A stretch of DNA of 64,000 nucleotides from Nocardioides massiliensis (GCF_030811215.1 NZ_JAUSQM010000001.1:3224001-3288000); one strand, 5' to 3'. Shown: positions 30,687 to 40,975, numbered from the stretch's first letter. The notes: generated by a model from the letters alone, not told the origin. Numbers and translations: made by a program.

Positions 30687-33503
30687 TCAGACCCCCGGCA
30701 GGGTGTCCGCCATCGGCGTCGCGAGCCGCCGGGTGAACCAGTCCGACCGCGCATCGGCGACCTGCGCGACCTCGCCCTCCGCGCTCAGCACGGCAGCGCC
30801 GTCGGGCCCGGCGAGCACGAGCGGGAACTGGATCGACTGCACCTGCGGCAGGTCGTTCTTGAGGCGTGCCAAGCGCAGCAGCAGGTCCTCCAGCGCGCTG
30901 ACGTTGGCGAGCTCGGCGCCGTTGTAGCCGAACAGCAGCGGCGCGGACTTGATCTCACGCACCATCGCCCCGGCCTCGCGCTTGCTCATCGGCGGGATCC
31001 GGTAGGACCGATCCGCGACCAGGTCGGTCATCGGACCGGCGATGCCGAAGGACACGACCGGACCGAACAGCGGGTCCTCGACCGCACCGAGCGCGACCGG
31101 CGTGCCGGGCGGGGCGACCTGCTGCACGACCAGTCCGGCGCTGTCGGGGTCGTCGATCACCCGCAGCATCGAGCGCCAGGTCGCGCGCATCTCGCCCTCG
31201 CCGGTGATGTTGCGCCACACGTGTGCCTGGTCGGGTCGCGCCCGCAGCCGGGTCGCGGTCGCCTTGAGCACCACGTCGGGCCGCTCGGGGGTGGCCAGGC
31301 GCGCCGCCGCCTCGACGGCAGCTTCCTCGCTGTCGACCCGGATGGCCGGCCACAGGTCCACGCCGTACGCCGCCAGCAGCTGCGTCAGCTCCTCGCGGGT
31401 GAGCGACCGGCCCGACGGCGAGTCCATCAGGACCTGGGCCACGAGCCGCTTGGCTGCGCTCTCGTCGATCCCCTCGTCCTCGGAGTCGGCCGGAGCGACC
31501 GGGCTGATCCCGGCGTCGCCGGTGGCGCTGTCGGCGAGCCAGCGCGAGTACTCCACGACCCGGCTCAGCGCGCGCACGGCCGCCTCCACCGCGGAGTACG
31601 ACGGCACGGACCCGCGGCCGGCGGTGGCACCGGCGAGGTCGGGCACGCGCAGCAGCTCGGGGATGCCCTCGGCCGCGAGGAACGTCGAGACCAGCGGCTT
31701 GTCGGACTGCTCCCCCACGGCGGCCAGGACGTCGGCGACCTCCGCGCCGCTGACGTTCATCGGCGGGATGTAGACCGCCACCACCGCGTCGACCTCGGGG
31801 TCGTCGATGGCGGCGTCCAGGGCGTCCTCGAAGTCGTCGGCGGTCGCGTCGGCACCCATCGCCACGGCCTGCGTGACGCGCAACCCCTCGGACGCCGCGG
31901 CGTCGGCGGCGAGCAGGCCCAGGGCGTCGGAGTTGCCGACGATCGCGACCCGGCCCCCGCGCGGCAGCGGCTGGTGGGCGACCAGCTGCGCGACGTCGAA
32001 CATCTCGTCGAGCGTGTTGACCTGGATGACGCCGGCCTGCCGGAACATCGCATCCACCGCTGCCTGCGGAGCGGCGATCGAGCGCACCGCGTGGCCCATC
32101 GGCACACCCTGGGTCGCCCGACCGGACCGGACCGCGATGATCGGCTTGCGGCGCGAGACCCGGCGCGCGATCCGCGAGAACTTGCGCGGGTTTCCGATCG
32201 ACTCCAGGTAGAGCAGGACCACCTCGGTGCTGGTGTCCTCCTCCCAGTACTGCAGCAGGTCGTTGCCGGACACGTCGGCGCGGTTGCCGGCGCTGACGAA
32301 CGTCGACAGGCCCAGCCCGCGACTCTTGACGCGCTCGAGGATCGCCGAGCCCAGCGCACCGGACTGGCAGAAGAACCCGGCCCGGCCACGCGGCGGCATG
32401 ACCCGCGACAGCGAGGCGTTGAGCGAGAACTCCGGGTGGGTGTTGATGATGCCCAGGCAGTTGGGCCCGATCAGCCGCAGGCCGTAGGAGCGCGACAGCC
32501 CGACGAGCTGACGCTGGCGCTGGCGGCCCTCGTCGCCGGTCTCGGCGAAGCCCGACGAGATCACGACCAGGCCGCTGACGCCCTTGGCCGCGCAGTCGAG
32601 GACGACGTCTTGCACCTTGTCGGCCGGGACGACGACGATCGCGACGTCGATGTCGTCGGGGACGTCGGCCACCGAGGGGTACGCCGGCAGGCCCGCCACG
32701 GAGCGGGCCGCGGGGTTCACGACGTACACCCGCCCCTGGTAGTCACCGAGGACCAGGTTGCGCACGATGGTCTGGCCGATGGTGTCCTGGCGGCGCGAGG
32801 CGCCGATGACGGCGATGCTGCGCGCGGCGAAGAACGCCTGGATGGAGGCCGCCTCGGCGCGGTGCTCGCGGTCCTGCATCACGCCGATGGCCGTGTCGGT
32901 GGGGTCGATGTCGAAGGCGAAGCGCATGACGCCGTCCTCGAAGCCGCCCGCCACCTGGTAGCCGGCCTCGCGGAAGATCTGGATCATCCGCTGGTTCTCC
33001 GGCAGCACCTCGGCGACGAACTGGTGCACGCCGCGCTCGCGCCCGGCCTGGGCGAGGTGCTCGAGCAGCAGCTGGGCGATCCCGCGGCCCTGGTGGGCGT
33101 CCTGGACCAGGAACGCGACCTCCGCCTCGCCCTTCTCGACCACGTCGTAGCGGCCGACGGCGATCATCTCCTCACCGACCGTCATCACGAACGCCACCCG
33201 CTGGTCGTGGTCGACGTGCGTGAAGCGCACCAGGTCGCGCTCCGACAGCCGCGGCATGGGGGCGAAGAAGCGCAGGTACTTCGACTCGGCGGAGACCTTC
33301 TCGTAGAAGGAGACCAGCAGCTCGCGGTCGCCGGGGAGGATCGGGCGCAGGTGGGCCGTGCGACCGTCGCGCAGCAGCACGTCGGCCTCCCAGTGGGCGG
33401 GGTAGCCCGGAGCGGCGTCGGCCGACTCCGGCGTCCCGGTGGTCCCCGAGGCGTTCTCGGCAGCGGCCTCGGTGGGCGGGGGCGTCCCGGCAGCAGCGCT
33501 CAC
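30687..33503 (-). CDS. GNAT acetyltransferase fused to an NDP-forming acyl-CoA synthetase
   Basis: 938 aa. Residues of about 35-205 are a GNAT domain (RPILPGDRELLVSFYEKVS; acetyl-CoA-binding EVAFLVQDAHQGRGIAQLL). Residues of about 225-670 are CoA-binding and succinyl-CoA-synthetase-like domains (VIGASRRQDTIGQTIVRNLV; SGFAETGDEG; GPNCLGIINT). The C-terminal part (about 700-938) is an ATP-grasp domain. Enzymes of this composition are protein lysine acetyltransferases such as Pat, though Salmonella Pat has the GNAT domain at the C-terminus. They adjust acetyl-CoA synthetase activity and others. The start is a GTG at 33503 (MSAAAGTPPP); upstream sequence is out of family. It is divergent from the topoisomerase gene. 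Confidence 0.88.
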   Translation of the reverse strand: MSAAAGTPPPTEAAAENASGTTGTPESADAAPGYPAHWEADVLLRDGRTAHLRPILPGDRELLVSFYEKVSAESKYLRFFAPMPRLSERDLVRFTHVDHDQRVAFVMTVGEEMIAVGRYDVVEKGEAEVAFLVQDAHQGRGIAQLLLEHLAQAGRERGVHQFVAEVLPENQRMIQIFREAGYQVAGGFEDGVMRFAFDIDPTDTAIGVMQDREHRAEAASIQAFFAARSIAVIGASRRQDTIGQTIVRNLVLGDYQGRVYVVNPAARSVAGLPAYPSVADVPDDIDVAIVVVPADKVQDVVLDCAAKGVSGLVVISSGFAETGDEGRQRQRQLVGLSRSYGLRLIGPNCLGIINTHPEFSLNASLSRVMPPRGRAGFFCQSGALGSAILERVKSRGLGLSTFVSAGNRADVSGNDLLQYWEEDTSTEVVLLYLESIGNPRKFSRIARRVSRRKPIIAVRSGRATQGVPMGHAVRSIAAPQAAVDAMFRQAGVIQVNTLDEMFDVAQLVAHQPLPRGGRVAIVGNSDALGLLAADAAASEGLRVTQAVAMGADATADDFEDALDAAIDDPEVDAVVAVYIPPMNVSGAEVADVLAAVGEQSDKPLVSTFLAAEGIPELLRVPDLAGATAGRGSVPSYSAVEAAVRALSRVVEYSRWLADSATGDAGISPVAPADSEDEGIDESAAKRLVAQVLMDSPSGRSLTREELTQLLAAYGVDLWPAIRVDSEEAAVEAAARLATPERPDVVLKATATRLRARPDQAHVWRNITGEGEMRATWRSMLRVIDDPDSAGLVVQQVAPPGTPVALGAVEDPLFGPVVSFGIAGPMTDLVADRSYRIPPMSKREAGAMVREIKSAPLLFGYNGAELANVSALEDLLLRLARLKNDLPQVQSIQFPLVLAGPDGAAVLSAEGEVAQVADARSDWFTRRLATPMADTLPGV

Positions 33504-33584
33504 AGGGGCGAATCTACCGTCACCCTGATCACGTCGGCGTGCCCAGCGGGCCGCAACGGGACCTGGCGGGCGAGAATGGGCGCC

Positions 33585-36062
33585 ATGGCCCGCCGTACAC
33601 CTCCCGCACCCCCCGAAGACGACTTCGAGGAGCACATCGTCGACATCGACGTCGGCGACGAGATGCGGGGCAGCTTCTTGGAGTACGCCTACTCGGTCAT
33701 CTACTCCCGCGCGCTGCCCGACGCCCGCGACGGGCTGAAGCCCGTGCAGCGCCGGATCCTCTACACGATGGACCGCATGGGCCTGCGCCCCGACCGCGGA
33801 CACGTCAAGAGCGCCCGCGTCGTCGGCGAGGTCATGGGTCGCCTCCACCCCCACGGCGACGGTGCGATCTACGACGCGCTCGTGCGCATGGTGCAGCCGT
33901 GGGCGATGCGGGTCCCGACCGTCGACGGCCACGGCAACTTCGGCTCCCTCGACAACGGCCCCGCCGCCATGCGCTACACCGAGTGCCGCATGGCGCCGGC
34001 CGCGGTGGCGATGACCGCCTCGCTCGACGAGGAGACCGTCGACTTCCGGGCCAACTACGACTCACGCGAGCTCGAGCCGGTCGTCCTGCCCGCCGCGATC
34101 CCCCACCTCGTCGTCAACGGCGCCACCGGCATCGCGGTCGGCATGGCCACCAACATGGCCCCCCACAACCTGGTCGAGGTCGTGCAGGCGCTGCGGCACC
34201 TGATCAAGAAGCCCGACGCCACGCTCGACGACCTCATGCGCTTCATCCCCGGGCCCGACCTGCCCACCGGCGGCAAGATCGTCGGGCTCGACGGGGTGCG
34301 CGACGCCTACGAGACCGGTCGCGGCTCGTTCCGCATGCGCGCGACCGCGCGGATCGAGAACGTCACCCCGCGCCGCAAGGGCATCATCGTCACCGAGCTC
34401 CCGTACGGCGTGGGCGTCGAGAAGGTCGTCGCCCGCATCAAGGACCTGGTCCAGGCCAAGAAGCTGCAGGGCATCAGTGACCTCAAGGACCTGACCGACA
34501 TGACCAAGGGTCTGCACCTGGTCATCGAGGTCAAGAACGGCTTCCACCCCGAGGCGATCCTCGAGCAGCTCTACAAGCTCACCCCGATGGAGGACTCCTT
34601 CGGCATCAACGCGGTCGCGCTGGTCGACGGCCAGCCGCGCACCCTCGGGCTGCGCGAGCTCCTGCAGGTCTTCCTGGCCCACCGCCTCGACGTCGTACGC
34701 CGCCGCTCGGTCTTCCGCCGCGGCAAGGCCGCCGACCGGCTGCACCTGGTCGACGGGCTGCTCGTCGCGATCCTCGACATCGACGAGGTCATCGCGGTCA
34801 TCCGCTCCAGCGACAACGCCGCGGCGGCGAAGGAGCGGCTGATCCAGATCTTCGACCTGTCGGAGGTCCAGGCCGACTACATCCTCGAGATGCCGCTGCG
34901 CCGGCTGACGAAGTTCTCCCGCATCGAGCTGGAGAAGGAGCAGGCCGGGCTGCGCCGCACGATCGAGGAGCTCGACGCGATCCTGGCCGACGAGTCGCTG
35001 CTGCGCCAGGTCGTCTCCGACGAGCTCGCCGAGGTCGCCAAGACCTACGGCACCCCGCGCCGCACGGTGCTGCTGGAGTCGGCCGGGCAGACGGTCAGCG
35101 CCGCCACCCCGTTGGAGGTGGCCGACGACCCGTGCCTGGTGCTGATGTCGTCGACCGGCCTGCTCGCCCGCACCGCGGGTCACGAGCAGCCCGGCGTCGG
35201 TGACTCCCGGAGCAAGCACGACGTCGTCGTCGCCGCGGTGCCGACCACCGCGCGCGGCCAGGTCGGCGTGCTCACCAGCGCCGGCCGGCTGGTGAAGCTC
35301 GACGTCCTCGACCTCCCGACGCTGCCGCCGACCGCACACGACCCCCACCTGCAGGGTGGTGCTCCGATGAGCGAGTTCGTCGCGCTCGAGCCCGGCGAGC
35401 GCGCGCTGACGCTGGTGCGCGTCGCCGAGGACGGCATCCCGGGCATCGCCCTCGGCACCGCCCAGGGCGTGGTGAAGCGGGTCAACCCCGAGGTGCTCAA
35501 CCGCGACTCGTGGGAGGTCGTCCGGCTCGCCGACGGCGACGAGGTCGTCGGCGCCGTCGACCTGCTCACCGGTGAGGAGGAGCTGTGCTTCATCACCAGT
35601 GACGCCCAGCTGCTGCACTTCTCCGCCGACGCGGTGCGGCCCCAGGGTCGCTCGGGCGGCGGGGTCGCCGGCATCCGGCTCGCGCCCAAGCAGCGCGTCG
35701 TGTGGTTCGGCGCTTTCACGCCGGACGACGACGCGGTCGTGGTCACCGCCTCCGGTGCGTCCTCGGCCCTGCCCGGCACCGAGGCGGGCAGCGTGAAGGT
35801 CACACCGTTCTCGGAGTACCCCGCCAAGGGCCGCGCCACGGGCGGCGTGCGCTGTCACCGGTTCCTCAAGGGCGAGGACGTCCTCGTCGCCGCGTGGGCC
35901 GGCCCCGGCCCCGCGCGCGCCGCCGCGAGCAGCGGTGCCCCGATCGAGCTCCCCGCGCCCGAGGGTCGCCGCGACGGATCCGGGGTGCCGGGCAGCCAGC
36001 CCATCGCCGGCATCTCCTCGCCCGCAGCGCGACTCGTCCCCGTCCCCGACCTGGCAGGCTGA
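33585..36062 (+). CDS. parC: Type IIA topoisomerase subunit A (topoisomerase IV/GyrA-like)
   Basis: 825 aa. The N-terminal cleavage domain has the catalytic Tyr131 in [10 protein letters not shown] and the quinolone region [14 protein letters not shown], where the position equal to E. coli GyrA Ser83 is Gly93. The C-terminal beta-propeller (about 520-800) shows no canonical GyrA box (QRRGGKG); the nearest sequence is [13 protein letters not shown], so a topoisomerase IV type is likelier than gyrase. It forms A2B2 with the subunit B encoded at 43246-45312. Being apart from its partner on the opposite strand matches Streptomyces-type arrangements as I recall. The ATG at 33585 is chosen because [10 protein letters not shown] precedes the family core. 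Confidence 0.9.
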   Translation: MARRTPPAPPEDDFEEHIVDIDVGDEMRGSFLEYAYSVIYSRALPDARDGLKPVQRRILYTMDRMGLRPDRGHVKSARVVGEVMGRLHPHGDGAIYDALVRMVQPWAMRVPTVDGHGNFGSLDNGPAAMRYTECRMAPAAVAMTASLDEETVDFRANYDSRELEPVVLPAAIPHLVVNGATGIAVGMATNMAPHNLVEVVQALRHLIKKPDATLDDLMRFIPGPDLPTGGKIVGLDGVRDAYETGRGSFRMRATARIENVTPRRKGIIVTELPYGVGVEKVVARIKDLVQAKKLQGISDLKDLTDMTKGLHLVIEVKNGFHPEAILEQLYKLTPMEDSFGINAVALVDGQPRTLGLRELLQVFLAHRLDVVRRRSVFRRGKAADRLHLVDGLLVAILDIDEVIAVIRSSDNAAAAKERLIQIFDLSEVQADYILEMPLRRLTKFSRIELEKEQAGLRRTIEELDAILADESLLRQVVSDELAEVAKTYGTPRRTVLLESAGQTVSAATPLEVADDPCLVLMSSTGLLARTAGHEQPGVGDSRSKHDVVVAAVPTTARGQVGVLTSAGRLVKLDVLDLPTLPPTAHDPHLQGGAPMSEFVALEPGERALTLVRVAEDGIPGIALGTAQGVVKRVNPEVLNRDSWEVVRLADGDEVVGAVDLLTGEEELCFITSDAQLLHFSADAVRPQGRSGGGVAGIRLAPKQRVVWFGAFTPDDDAVVVTASGASSALPGTEAGSVKVTPFSEYPAKGRATGGVRCHRFLKGEDVLVAAWAGPGPARAAASSGAPIELPAPEGRRDGSGVPGSQPIAGISSPAARLVPVPDLAG

Positions 36063-36066
36063 ACCC

Positions 36067-36783
36067 ATGACCCCCGCTCCCCGGCCCCGCCGTACCTCCC
36101 GCGTCCTGCTGCTCGCCGCCACCGCCGCCCTGGCGACGGTGCTCACCGCGTGCACCAGCGACGACGGCGGACCCGACGGCGAGACCCCGGACGACGTCCT
36201 GGCCGCGGCCAAGACCGAGCTCGACGAGACCAGCGGGGTGCAGATCGAGCTGTCGACGCCAGGCCTGCCCAGCGGTGTCTCCGGGCTGCTCAAGGCCGAG
36301 GGCGTCGGCACCCACCAGCCGGCCTTCGAGGGTGACATCACCGTCTCGATGGCGGGTGTCAACGCCGATGTGCCGGTGATCGCGGTGGACAACAAGGTCT
36401 ACGCGATCCTGCCGTTCACGCGTGACTACGACGAGATCGACCCGAGCGCCTACCAGGCGCCCGACCCGGCCGCGCTGATGAGCACGACCAACGGCCTGTC
36501 CGACCTGCTCGGCAAGGCCACCGGCGTCGAGGAGGGCGACCAGGTCCGCGACGGCTCGGCGGTCCTGACCTCCTACACCGGCTCGGTCCCCGGCTCGGTC
36601 GTCTCCACGATCATCCCGAGTGCCCAGCAGGATGCGAGCTTCGCCGCGGAGTTCACCATCGACGACGACGGTCGGCTGGTCGAGGCCACGATGACCGGGC
36701 CGTTCTACCCGGCCACCGATGAGGTGACCTACAGCGTGCGGTTCGTCGAGTACGACGTGGAGCAGGAGATCACCGCCCCGTGA
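36067..36783 (+). CDS. lprG: LprG/LppX-family lipoprotein
   Basis: 238 aa lipoprotein: signal peptide with lipobox VLTAC, then an LppX/LprAFG fold (GVQIELSTPGLPSG, then AVDNKVYAILPFTRDYDEIDP). In mycobacteria LprG carries triacylated lipids and works with the MFS transporter P55. The gene overlaps the MFS gene by 4 bp, the same order as lprG-Rv1410c, supporting shared function in envelope lipid export (inference). Confidence 0.85.
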   Translation: MTPAPRPRRTSRVLLLAATAALATVLTACTSDDGGPDGETPDDVLAAAKTELDETSGVQIELSTPGLPSGVSGLLKAEGVGTHQPAFEGDITVSMAGVNADVPVIAVDNKVYAILPFTRDYDEIDPSAYQAPDPAALMSTTNGLSDLLGKATGVEEGDQVRDGSAVLTSYTGSVPGSVVSTIIPSAQQDASFAAEFTIDDDGRLVEATMTGPFYPATDEVTYSVRFVEYDVEQEITAP

Positions 36784-38576
36784 CGCCCGGCCCCGGCGTG
36801 GCCCCCGGGGTGGCGGAGCGCTGGCTGCTCTCCGTCGCAGCCATCGCGGTCGCCTTCGCCGCGGCCGACACCTACGTCGTGGTGCTCGCGCTGCCCGACA
36901 TGATGCGCGGCGCGGGACTCAGCATCGACGAGCTGCAGCGCGCGGCTCCGATCGTGTCGGGGTTCCTGCTCGGGTACGTCGCGATGCTCCCCCTGATCGG
37001 GCGGATCGCGGACCTGCGCGGGCGGCTGCCGGTGCTGGTCGCCTCGCTGCTGATCTTCGCGTTCGGCTCGCTCATCACCGCTGCCGCCTACGACCTGCCC
37101 TCGATGGTCGTCGGTCGGTTCTTCCAGGGCGTCGGCGGTGGCGGGCTCGTCCCGGCCACGCTCGCGCTCGTCGCCGACCTCTACCCACCACACCGGCGCG
37201 CCGTCCCGCTCGGCATCGTCGGCGCCGTCCAGGAGATCGGCTCGGTCCTCGGGCCGCTGCTGGGAGCAGCCGTGCTCGCGGTCGCCGACTGGCAGGCGAT
37301 CTTCTGGCTCAACCTGGCCGTCGGGCTCGTCCTGGCCGCGGCGCTGGTCGCCGGGCGTCGGCGTACGGCGGACCCGGCCGACCCCGCTGCGGCCCCTCTC
37401 AGCTCGCGGGCACGCGGCCGACCGGACCTGATCGGCCTGCTCCTCCTCGCCGTGGGGCTCGCCTTGCTGTGGCTGGTGATGGCTCAGCCGCCGGCACTCA
37501 CTCGGGAGGTCACGCTCGGGCTGCCGTTCGTGCCGTTCGCCGGCGACAACCGGTGGCTGAGCCCCCTCGGGGTGGCGCTGCTCGTGGTGACCGTGCTGCT
37601 GGTCATGCGCTGTCTGACGGCCCGCCGGCCCCTGGTCGACCTGCGCGCCTGGGGCCGCACCGCCGGCCGGGCCGACCTCGTCGGGGCCCTGCTGCTCGCC
37701 CTGGTGCTCGGCGGCATCATCTTGGCGTTCGCGACCGCCGACCCGGAGGTGCAGGTCTTCTCCGACGCCGGCCTGTGGTACCTCGCCGCCTCCGCCGTTG
37801 CACTCATCGCCTTCCTCGCCCAGCAGCGCCGCTCCACCGAGCCCCTGGTCCCCCGCGCCAGCCTGGTCGCGCGGCCCGCCTGGGGTGCCATGGTGGTCAG
37901 CTTCTTCGTCGGCTCGGCGCTGATCGCCGCCCTGGTCGACATCCCCGTCTTCGCCCGGGTCACCGTCGCCCCCGACTCCCAGCTCGATGCCGCGCTCGTC
38001 CTGCTGCGACTGCTGGTCGCGCTGCCGGTCGGTGCGGTGCTGGGCGGGTACGCCTGCCGCGTCATCCCCGCGGGCGCCGTCACCGCGGCCGGCATGGCGC
38101 TCACCTGCGGCGGCTTCCTCTGGATGTCGACCTGGGGCCCGACGTCGTTGGAGGAGGCGGTCGCCACCGTGCCGTTGGTCCTGACGGGGCTCGGGTTCGG
38201 CCTCGCTCTGGCGCCTGTCAACGCGGCGCTGCTCGCCGTGACACCAGCGGCGGTGCACGGCGTGGCGTCGGCCCTCTTGGTCGTGGCACGGATGGTGGGC
38301 ATGCTGGTAGGCATCTCGGCTCTGACCACGATCGGACTGCGGCGCTACTACGCCGTGGAGGACGGGCTGGCCTCGCCACGCGAGCTGTGTGACGGGGCAT
38401 CGAGATGCCAGGCCTACACCGACGCCCTGCGCGGTGCGGGCATCGCGCAGCTCGAGGCCATCTTCCTCGGTGCCGCGGCCTGTGCGGCCATCGCCGGGGT
38501 GCTCGCGCTGGTGCTCCTGCGTGGCGCACCGACGCGGGCGTCCGATGCTCCCCGTCTCCTCGGAGGTGTCCTGTGA
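36780..38576 (+). CDS. 14-helix MFS transporter (P55-like), partner of LprG
   Basis: 598 aa with about fourteen membrane helices, the DHA2-type architecture. The motif A-like loop (GRIADLRGRLPVLVASLLIF) and the proton-coupling region (FFQGVGGGGLVPATL) are visible. The mycobacterial P55 (Rv1410c) is 518 aa, so this one has extra loops. GTG start overlaps the TGA of lprG. The sucrase/ferredoxin-like gene follows with another 4-bp overlap. A drug-efflux role is possible as well as lipid export. Confidence 0.82.
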   Translation: MTPGPGVAPGVAERWLLSVAAIAVAFAAADTYVVVLALPDMMRGAGLSIDELQRAAPIVSGFLLGYVAMLPLIGRIADLRGRLPVLVASLLIFAFGSLITAAAYDLPSMVVGRFFQGVGGGGLVPATLALVADLYPPHRRAVPLGIVGAVQEIGSVLGPLLGAAVLAVADWQAIFWLNLAVGLVLAAALVAGRRRTADPADPAAAPLSSRARGRPDLIGLLLLAVGLALLWLVMAQPPALTREVTLGLPFVPFAGDNRWLSPLGVALLVVTVLLVMRCLTARRPLVDLRAWGRTAGRADLVGALLLALVLGGIILAFATADPEVQVFSDAGLWYLAASAVALIAFLAQQRRSTEPLVPRASLVARPAWGAMVVSFFVGSALIAALVDIPVFARVTVAPDSQLDAALVLLRLLVALPVGAVLGGYACRVIPAGAVTAAGMALTCGGFLWMSTWGPTSLEEAVATVPLVLTGLGFGLALAPVNAALLAVTPAAVHGVASALLVVARMVGMLVGISALTTIGLRRYYAVEDGLASPRELCDGASRCQAYTDALRGAGIAQLEAIFLGAAACAAIAGVLALVLLRGAPTRASDAPRLLGGVL

Positions 38577-39574
38577 CCGCCCCGTCCGTCCCGTCCAGCT
38601 CGTCCGGCGGCTTCGTCGCCCGCGAGGAGGTGCCCGACGGGACCGGTTGCTCCGCGGGGTCGCTCACCGCCCAGGAGCCGCTCGCCGGCAGCGCCCCCCA
38701 CGCCGTCGCCTGGGTGGCGCTCGAGCAGGACGGGCCGTGGGGCGCGAAGGCCCTCACCGACAGCCTCCTGGACCCGGACCTGGGGCGCAGCCTCGAGGCG
38801 GCCTGCGCCGCTCACGGCATACGCCCGCAGCTGATCCGGCCGCCGGGTCGGCACTCCAACGGCCGGACGGAGGGACATCGCACCCTGCTGGTCGCCCACA
38901 CCGCGCCGGGCAGCTCGTGGCTGCTCGAGGCCGCGATCGAGGACCCGGCGCGCGTGCTCGACCTGGACCTGGCCGCCCTGGCCGCTGGTGATCGGGCGGC
39001 CGTCCGCGACTCGCTGCCCGAGCTCGAGGCCACGGATGAGGCCCACCTGATGGTCTGCACCAACGCCAAGCGCGACACGTGCTGTGCCGTGCTCGGTCGT
39101 CCGGTCGCGCGCGACGCCTGGTCCGCCGCACCGCGCCGGGTCTGGGAGACGACCCACATCTCCGGGCACCGGTTCGCCGCGACCACCGTGGTGCTGCCGA
39201 GCGGCTACGTCCACGGCCGCCTCGACACCGAGACAGCGCTGCAGGTGCTCGCCGACGCCGACGTCGGGCTCGTCGTCCCCGACGTCGGGAGCCAGGGCGG
39301 CGTCCGCGGTCGGTCGACCTGGTCGCCGGCGGGACAGGTCGCCGAGGTGGAGGTACGCCGCGCGACCGGCGAGGAGGACATGGACGTCCTGCTCGTGCTG
39401 GGCGAGTCCGCGGGCGACGACGGGGCGACCGACGTGACCGTGGGCCACACCGACGGGCGCCGCTGGACCGTGCGGGTGCGGACCGTCGAGACCGGCCGCC
39501 TGCGCGCGCAGTCCTGCGGCAAGGAGACCGTCGACCTCGTCCACCTCTCGGGCGAGGTGGTTTCGCCGGCGTGA
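38573..39574 (+). CDS. Sucrase/ferredoxin-like protein
   Basis: 333 aa with a thioredoxin-like ferredoxin fold: CTNAKRDTCCAVLGRPVA (Cys cluster), WETTHISGHRFAATTVVLPSG and the late Cys in RAQSCGKETVDL. Family members bind a [2Fe-2S] cluster or have lost it. The function in this group is unknown. It is translationally coupled to the upstream MFS gene. Confidence 0.82.
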   Translation: MTAPSVPSSSSGGFVAREEVPDGTGCSAGSLTAQEPLAGSAPHAVAWVALEQDGPWGAKALTDSLLDPDLGRSLEAACAAHGIRPQLIRPPGRHSNGRTEGHRTLLVAHTAPGSSWLLEAAIEDPARVLDLDLAALAAGDRAAVRDSLPELEATDEAHLMVCTNAKRDTCCAVLGRPVARDAWSAAPRRVWETTHISGHRFAATTVVLPSGYVHGRLDTETALQVLADADVGLVVPDVGSQGGVRGRSTWSPAGQVAEVEVRRATGEEDMDVLLVLGESAGDDGATDVTVGHTDGRRWTVRVRTVETGRLRAQSCGKETVDLVHLSGEVVSPA

Positions 39575-39595
39575 CAACGGCGTAGGTTGCTGAGC

Positions 39596-40090
39596 GTGAG
39601 CGACTTCGACGACCTGTTGGCGGCCAACCGCGACTTCTCGGCCCACTTCGACCTCGGCGGCTTCGACGGCAAGGCCCATGCGGGCGTGGCGATCGTGACC
39701 TGCATGGACTCGCGCATCGACCCGCTCGGCATGGTCGGCCTCAAGCCCGGCGACGCCAAGATCTTCCGCAACCCGGGTGGCCGCGTCACCGATGCCGCGC
39801 TGGAGGCGCTCGTGCTGGGCGCGCACCTGCTCTCGGTCGAGCGGATCCTGATCGTCCCCCACACCCGCTGCGCCATGGCCAGCGCGTCGGAGAACGAGCT
39901 GCGCGAGAAGGTCGGCGCCTCCGCCGGGTGTGACGCGTGGTGGCAGTCCTTCGGGGTCGTGCCCGACCAGCGCGCCGCGCTCAAGGACGACGTGCACCGC
40001 GTCACCAGCCACCCGCTGATCCCCGAGACCGTGAAGGTCGGGGGGTTCCTCTACGACGTCGACTCAGGACTGCTCGAGCAGCAGTTCTGA
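39596..40090 (+). CDS. Beta-type carbonic anhydrase
   Basis: 164 aa with the zinc ligands in TCMDSRID (Cys, Asp, Arg), and HTRCAM (His, Cys). The core RNPGGRVTDAALEALVLGAHLL is typical. It reversibly hydrates CO2. The GTG at 39596 (SDFDDLLAANRDF) is preferred to a TTG at 39587. Convergent with the PAP2 phosphatase gene. Confidence 0.92.
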   Translation: MSDFDDLLAANRDFSAHFDLGGFDGKAHAGVAIVTCMDSRIDPLGMVGLKPGDAKIFRNPGGRVTDAALEALVLGAHLLSVERILIVPHTRCAMASASENELREKVGASAGCDAWWQSFGVVPDQRAALKDDVHRVTSHPLIPETVKVGGFLYDVDSGLLEQQF

Positions 40091-40117
40091 CCGTCGCTCG
40101 AGCGGGTCGAGACCCGC

Positions 40118-40975
40118 TCAGTGGCCGTGCGGCTGCGCCAGCCGCGCGGCCAGGGCGACGGTCGCCGCGGTGGCCAGACCGAGCACGCCGAGCATGAGCG
40201 CCGCCTCGCCGAAGCCCGACCAGCCGCCCGCCGGCCGGACGCCCACGGCGAGGAGCACGGCTCCGGCGATCGCCGCGCCGAGCAGCGCCGCCACCAGGTC
40301 GCCGATGCCACCCACCCAACGCGGCGGCAGGGGCCGGCGTACGGCGAGGACGGTGACGACGGCGCCGGTCCAGGCAAGGCACACGAGCAGCGCCGCCAAG
40401 ACGTCGGCAGGGCGGTGCCACTGGGCGACCACGGTGCCGGCACCGGTGACCACGGCCAGCGTCGTGCCGCCGAGCACCGTAAGCAGCCGCAGACCACGCG
40501 GCACGACCAGCAACGCCGCGAGCGCCAGCGAGACCACGACGGTGGTGTGGCCACTCGGCAGGCTCACGATGGTCAAGTTGCCGTAGTCGGCGCGCTCGAG
40601 CACGACCCGCTTGAGCAGCTGGGTGGTGACGTTGGCCCCGCCGACGAGCACGACGGCACCGATCGCGGCGGCGTAGCGGTGGCGCAGCAGCGCCAGGCCC
40701 ACGCAGACCGCAAGCACGATGCCGGCCGAGCCGATGGAGATCTCCCCCAGCAGCCCCAGCACCCGACGCAGCGCCCGGGACCCGCCGTACACCGCGTCCA
40801 TCCCCGACTCGTCCCACGCCTGCCCAGCGCGCGTCTGCAGCGCCCAGGCCGCGAGCCGGACCAGTCCGACGACCGACGCGATGGCCACGACGAGGGCCGG
40901 CAGGACCGCCAGCGCCCAGGTGCCGCCGGTGGGCGGACGCACCGGGCGCAGCGCAGCCGAGCGGGTCGTGGTCAC
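40118..40975 (-). CDS. PAP2-family phosphatase
   Basis: 285 aa with about six to seven membrane helices and the PAP2 motifs: LLKRVVLERAD, PSGH (SLPSGHTTVVV) and HRPADV with the acid His. The family dephosphorylates lipid phosphates such as undecaprenyl pyrophosphate or phosphatidic acid at the membrane outer face. The substrate is unknown. GTG start at 40975 with GGGGGA immediately upstream. Confidence 0.88.
   Translation of the reverse strand: MTTTRSAALRPVRPPTGGTWALAVLPALVVAIASVVGLVRLAAWALQTRAGQAWDESGMDAVYGGSRALRRVLGLLGEISIGSAGIVLAVCVGLALLRHRYAAAIGAVVLVGGANVTTQLLKRVVLERADYGNLTIVSLPSGHTTVVVSLALAALLVVPRGLRLLTVLGGTTLAVVTGAGTVVAQWHRPADVLAALLVCLAWTGAVVTVLAVRRPLPPRWVGGIGDLVAALLGAAIAGAVLLAVGVRPAGGWSGFGEAALMLGVLGLATAATVALAARLAQPHGH

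Noticed and set aside
29994-33584. Upstream extension of the topoisomerase A frame
   Set aside because: The first 1197 codons are antisense to the DUF5998 and GNAT/synthetase genes; the real start is ATG 33585.
34062-36395. Long minus-strand frame opposite the topoisomerase gene
   Set aside because: Shadow of the subunit A gene.
36729-38258. Minus-strand frame opposite the MFS gene
   Set aside because: Reads as His/Arg/Gln-rich antisense; the plus strand has 14 membrane helices.
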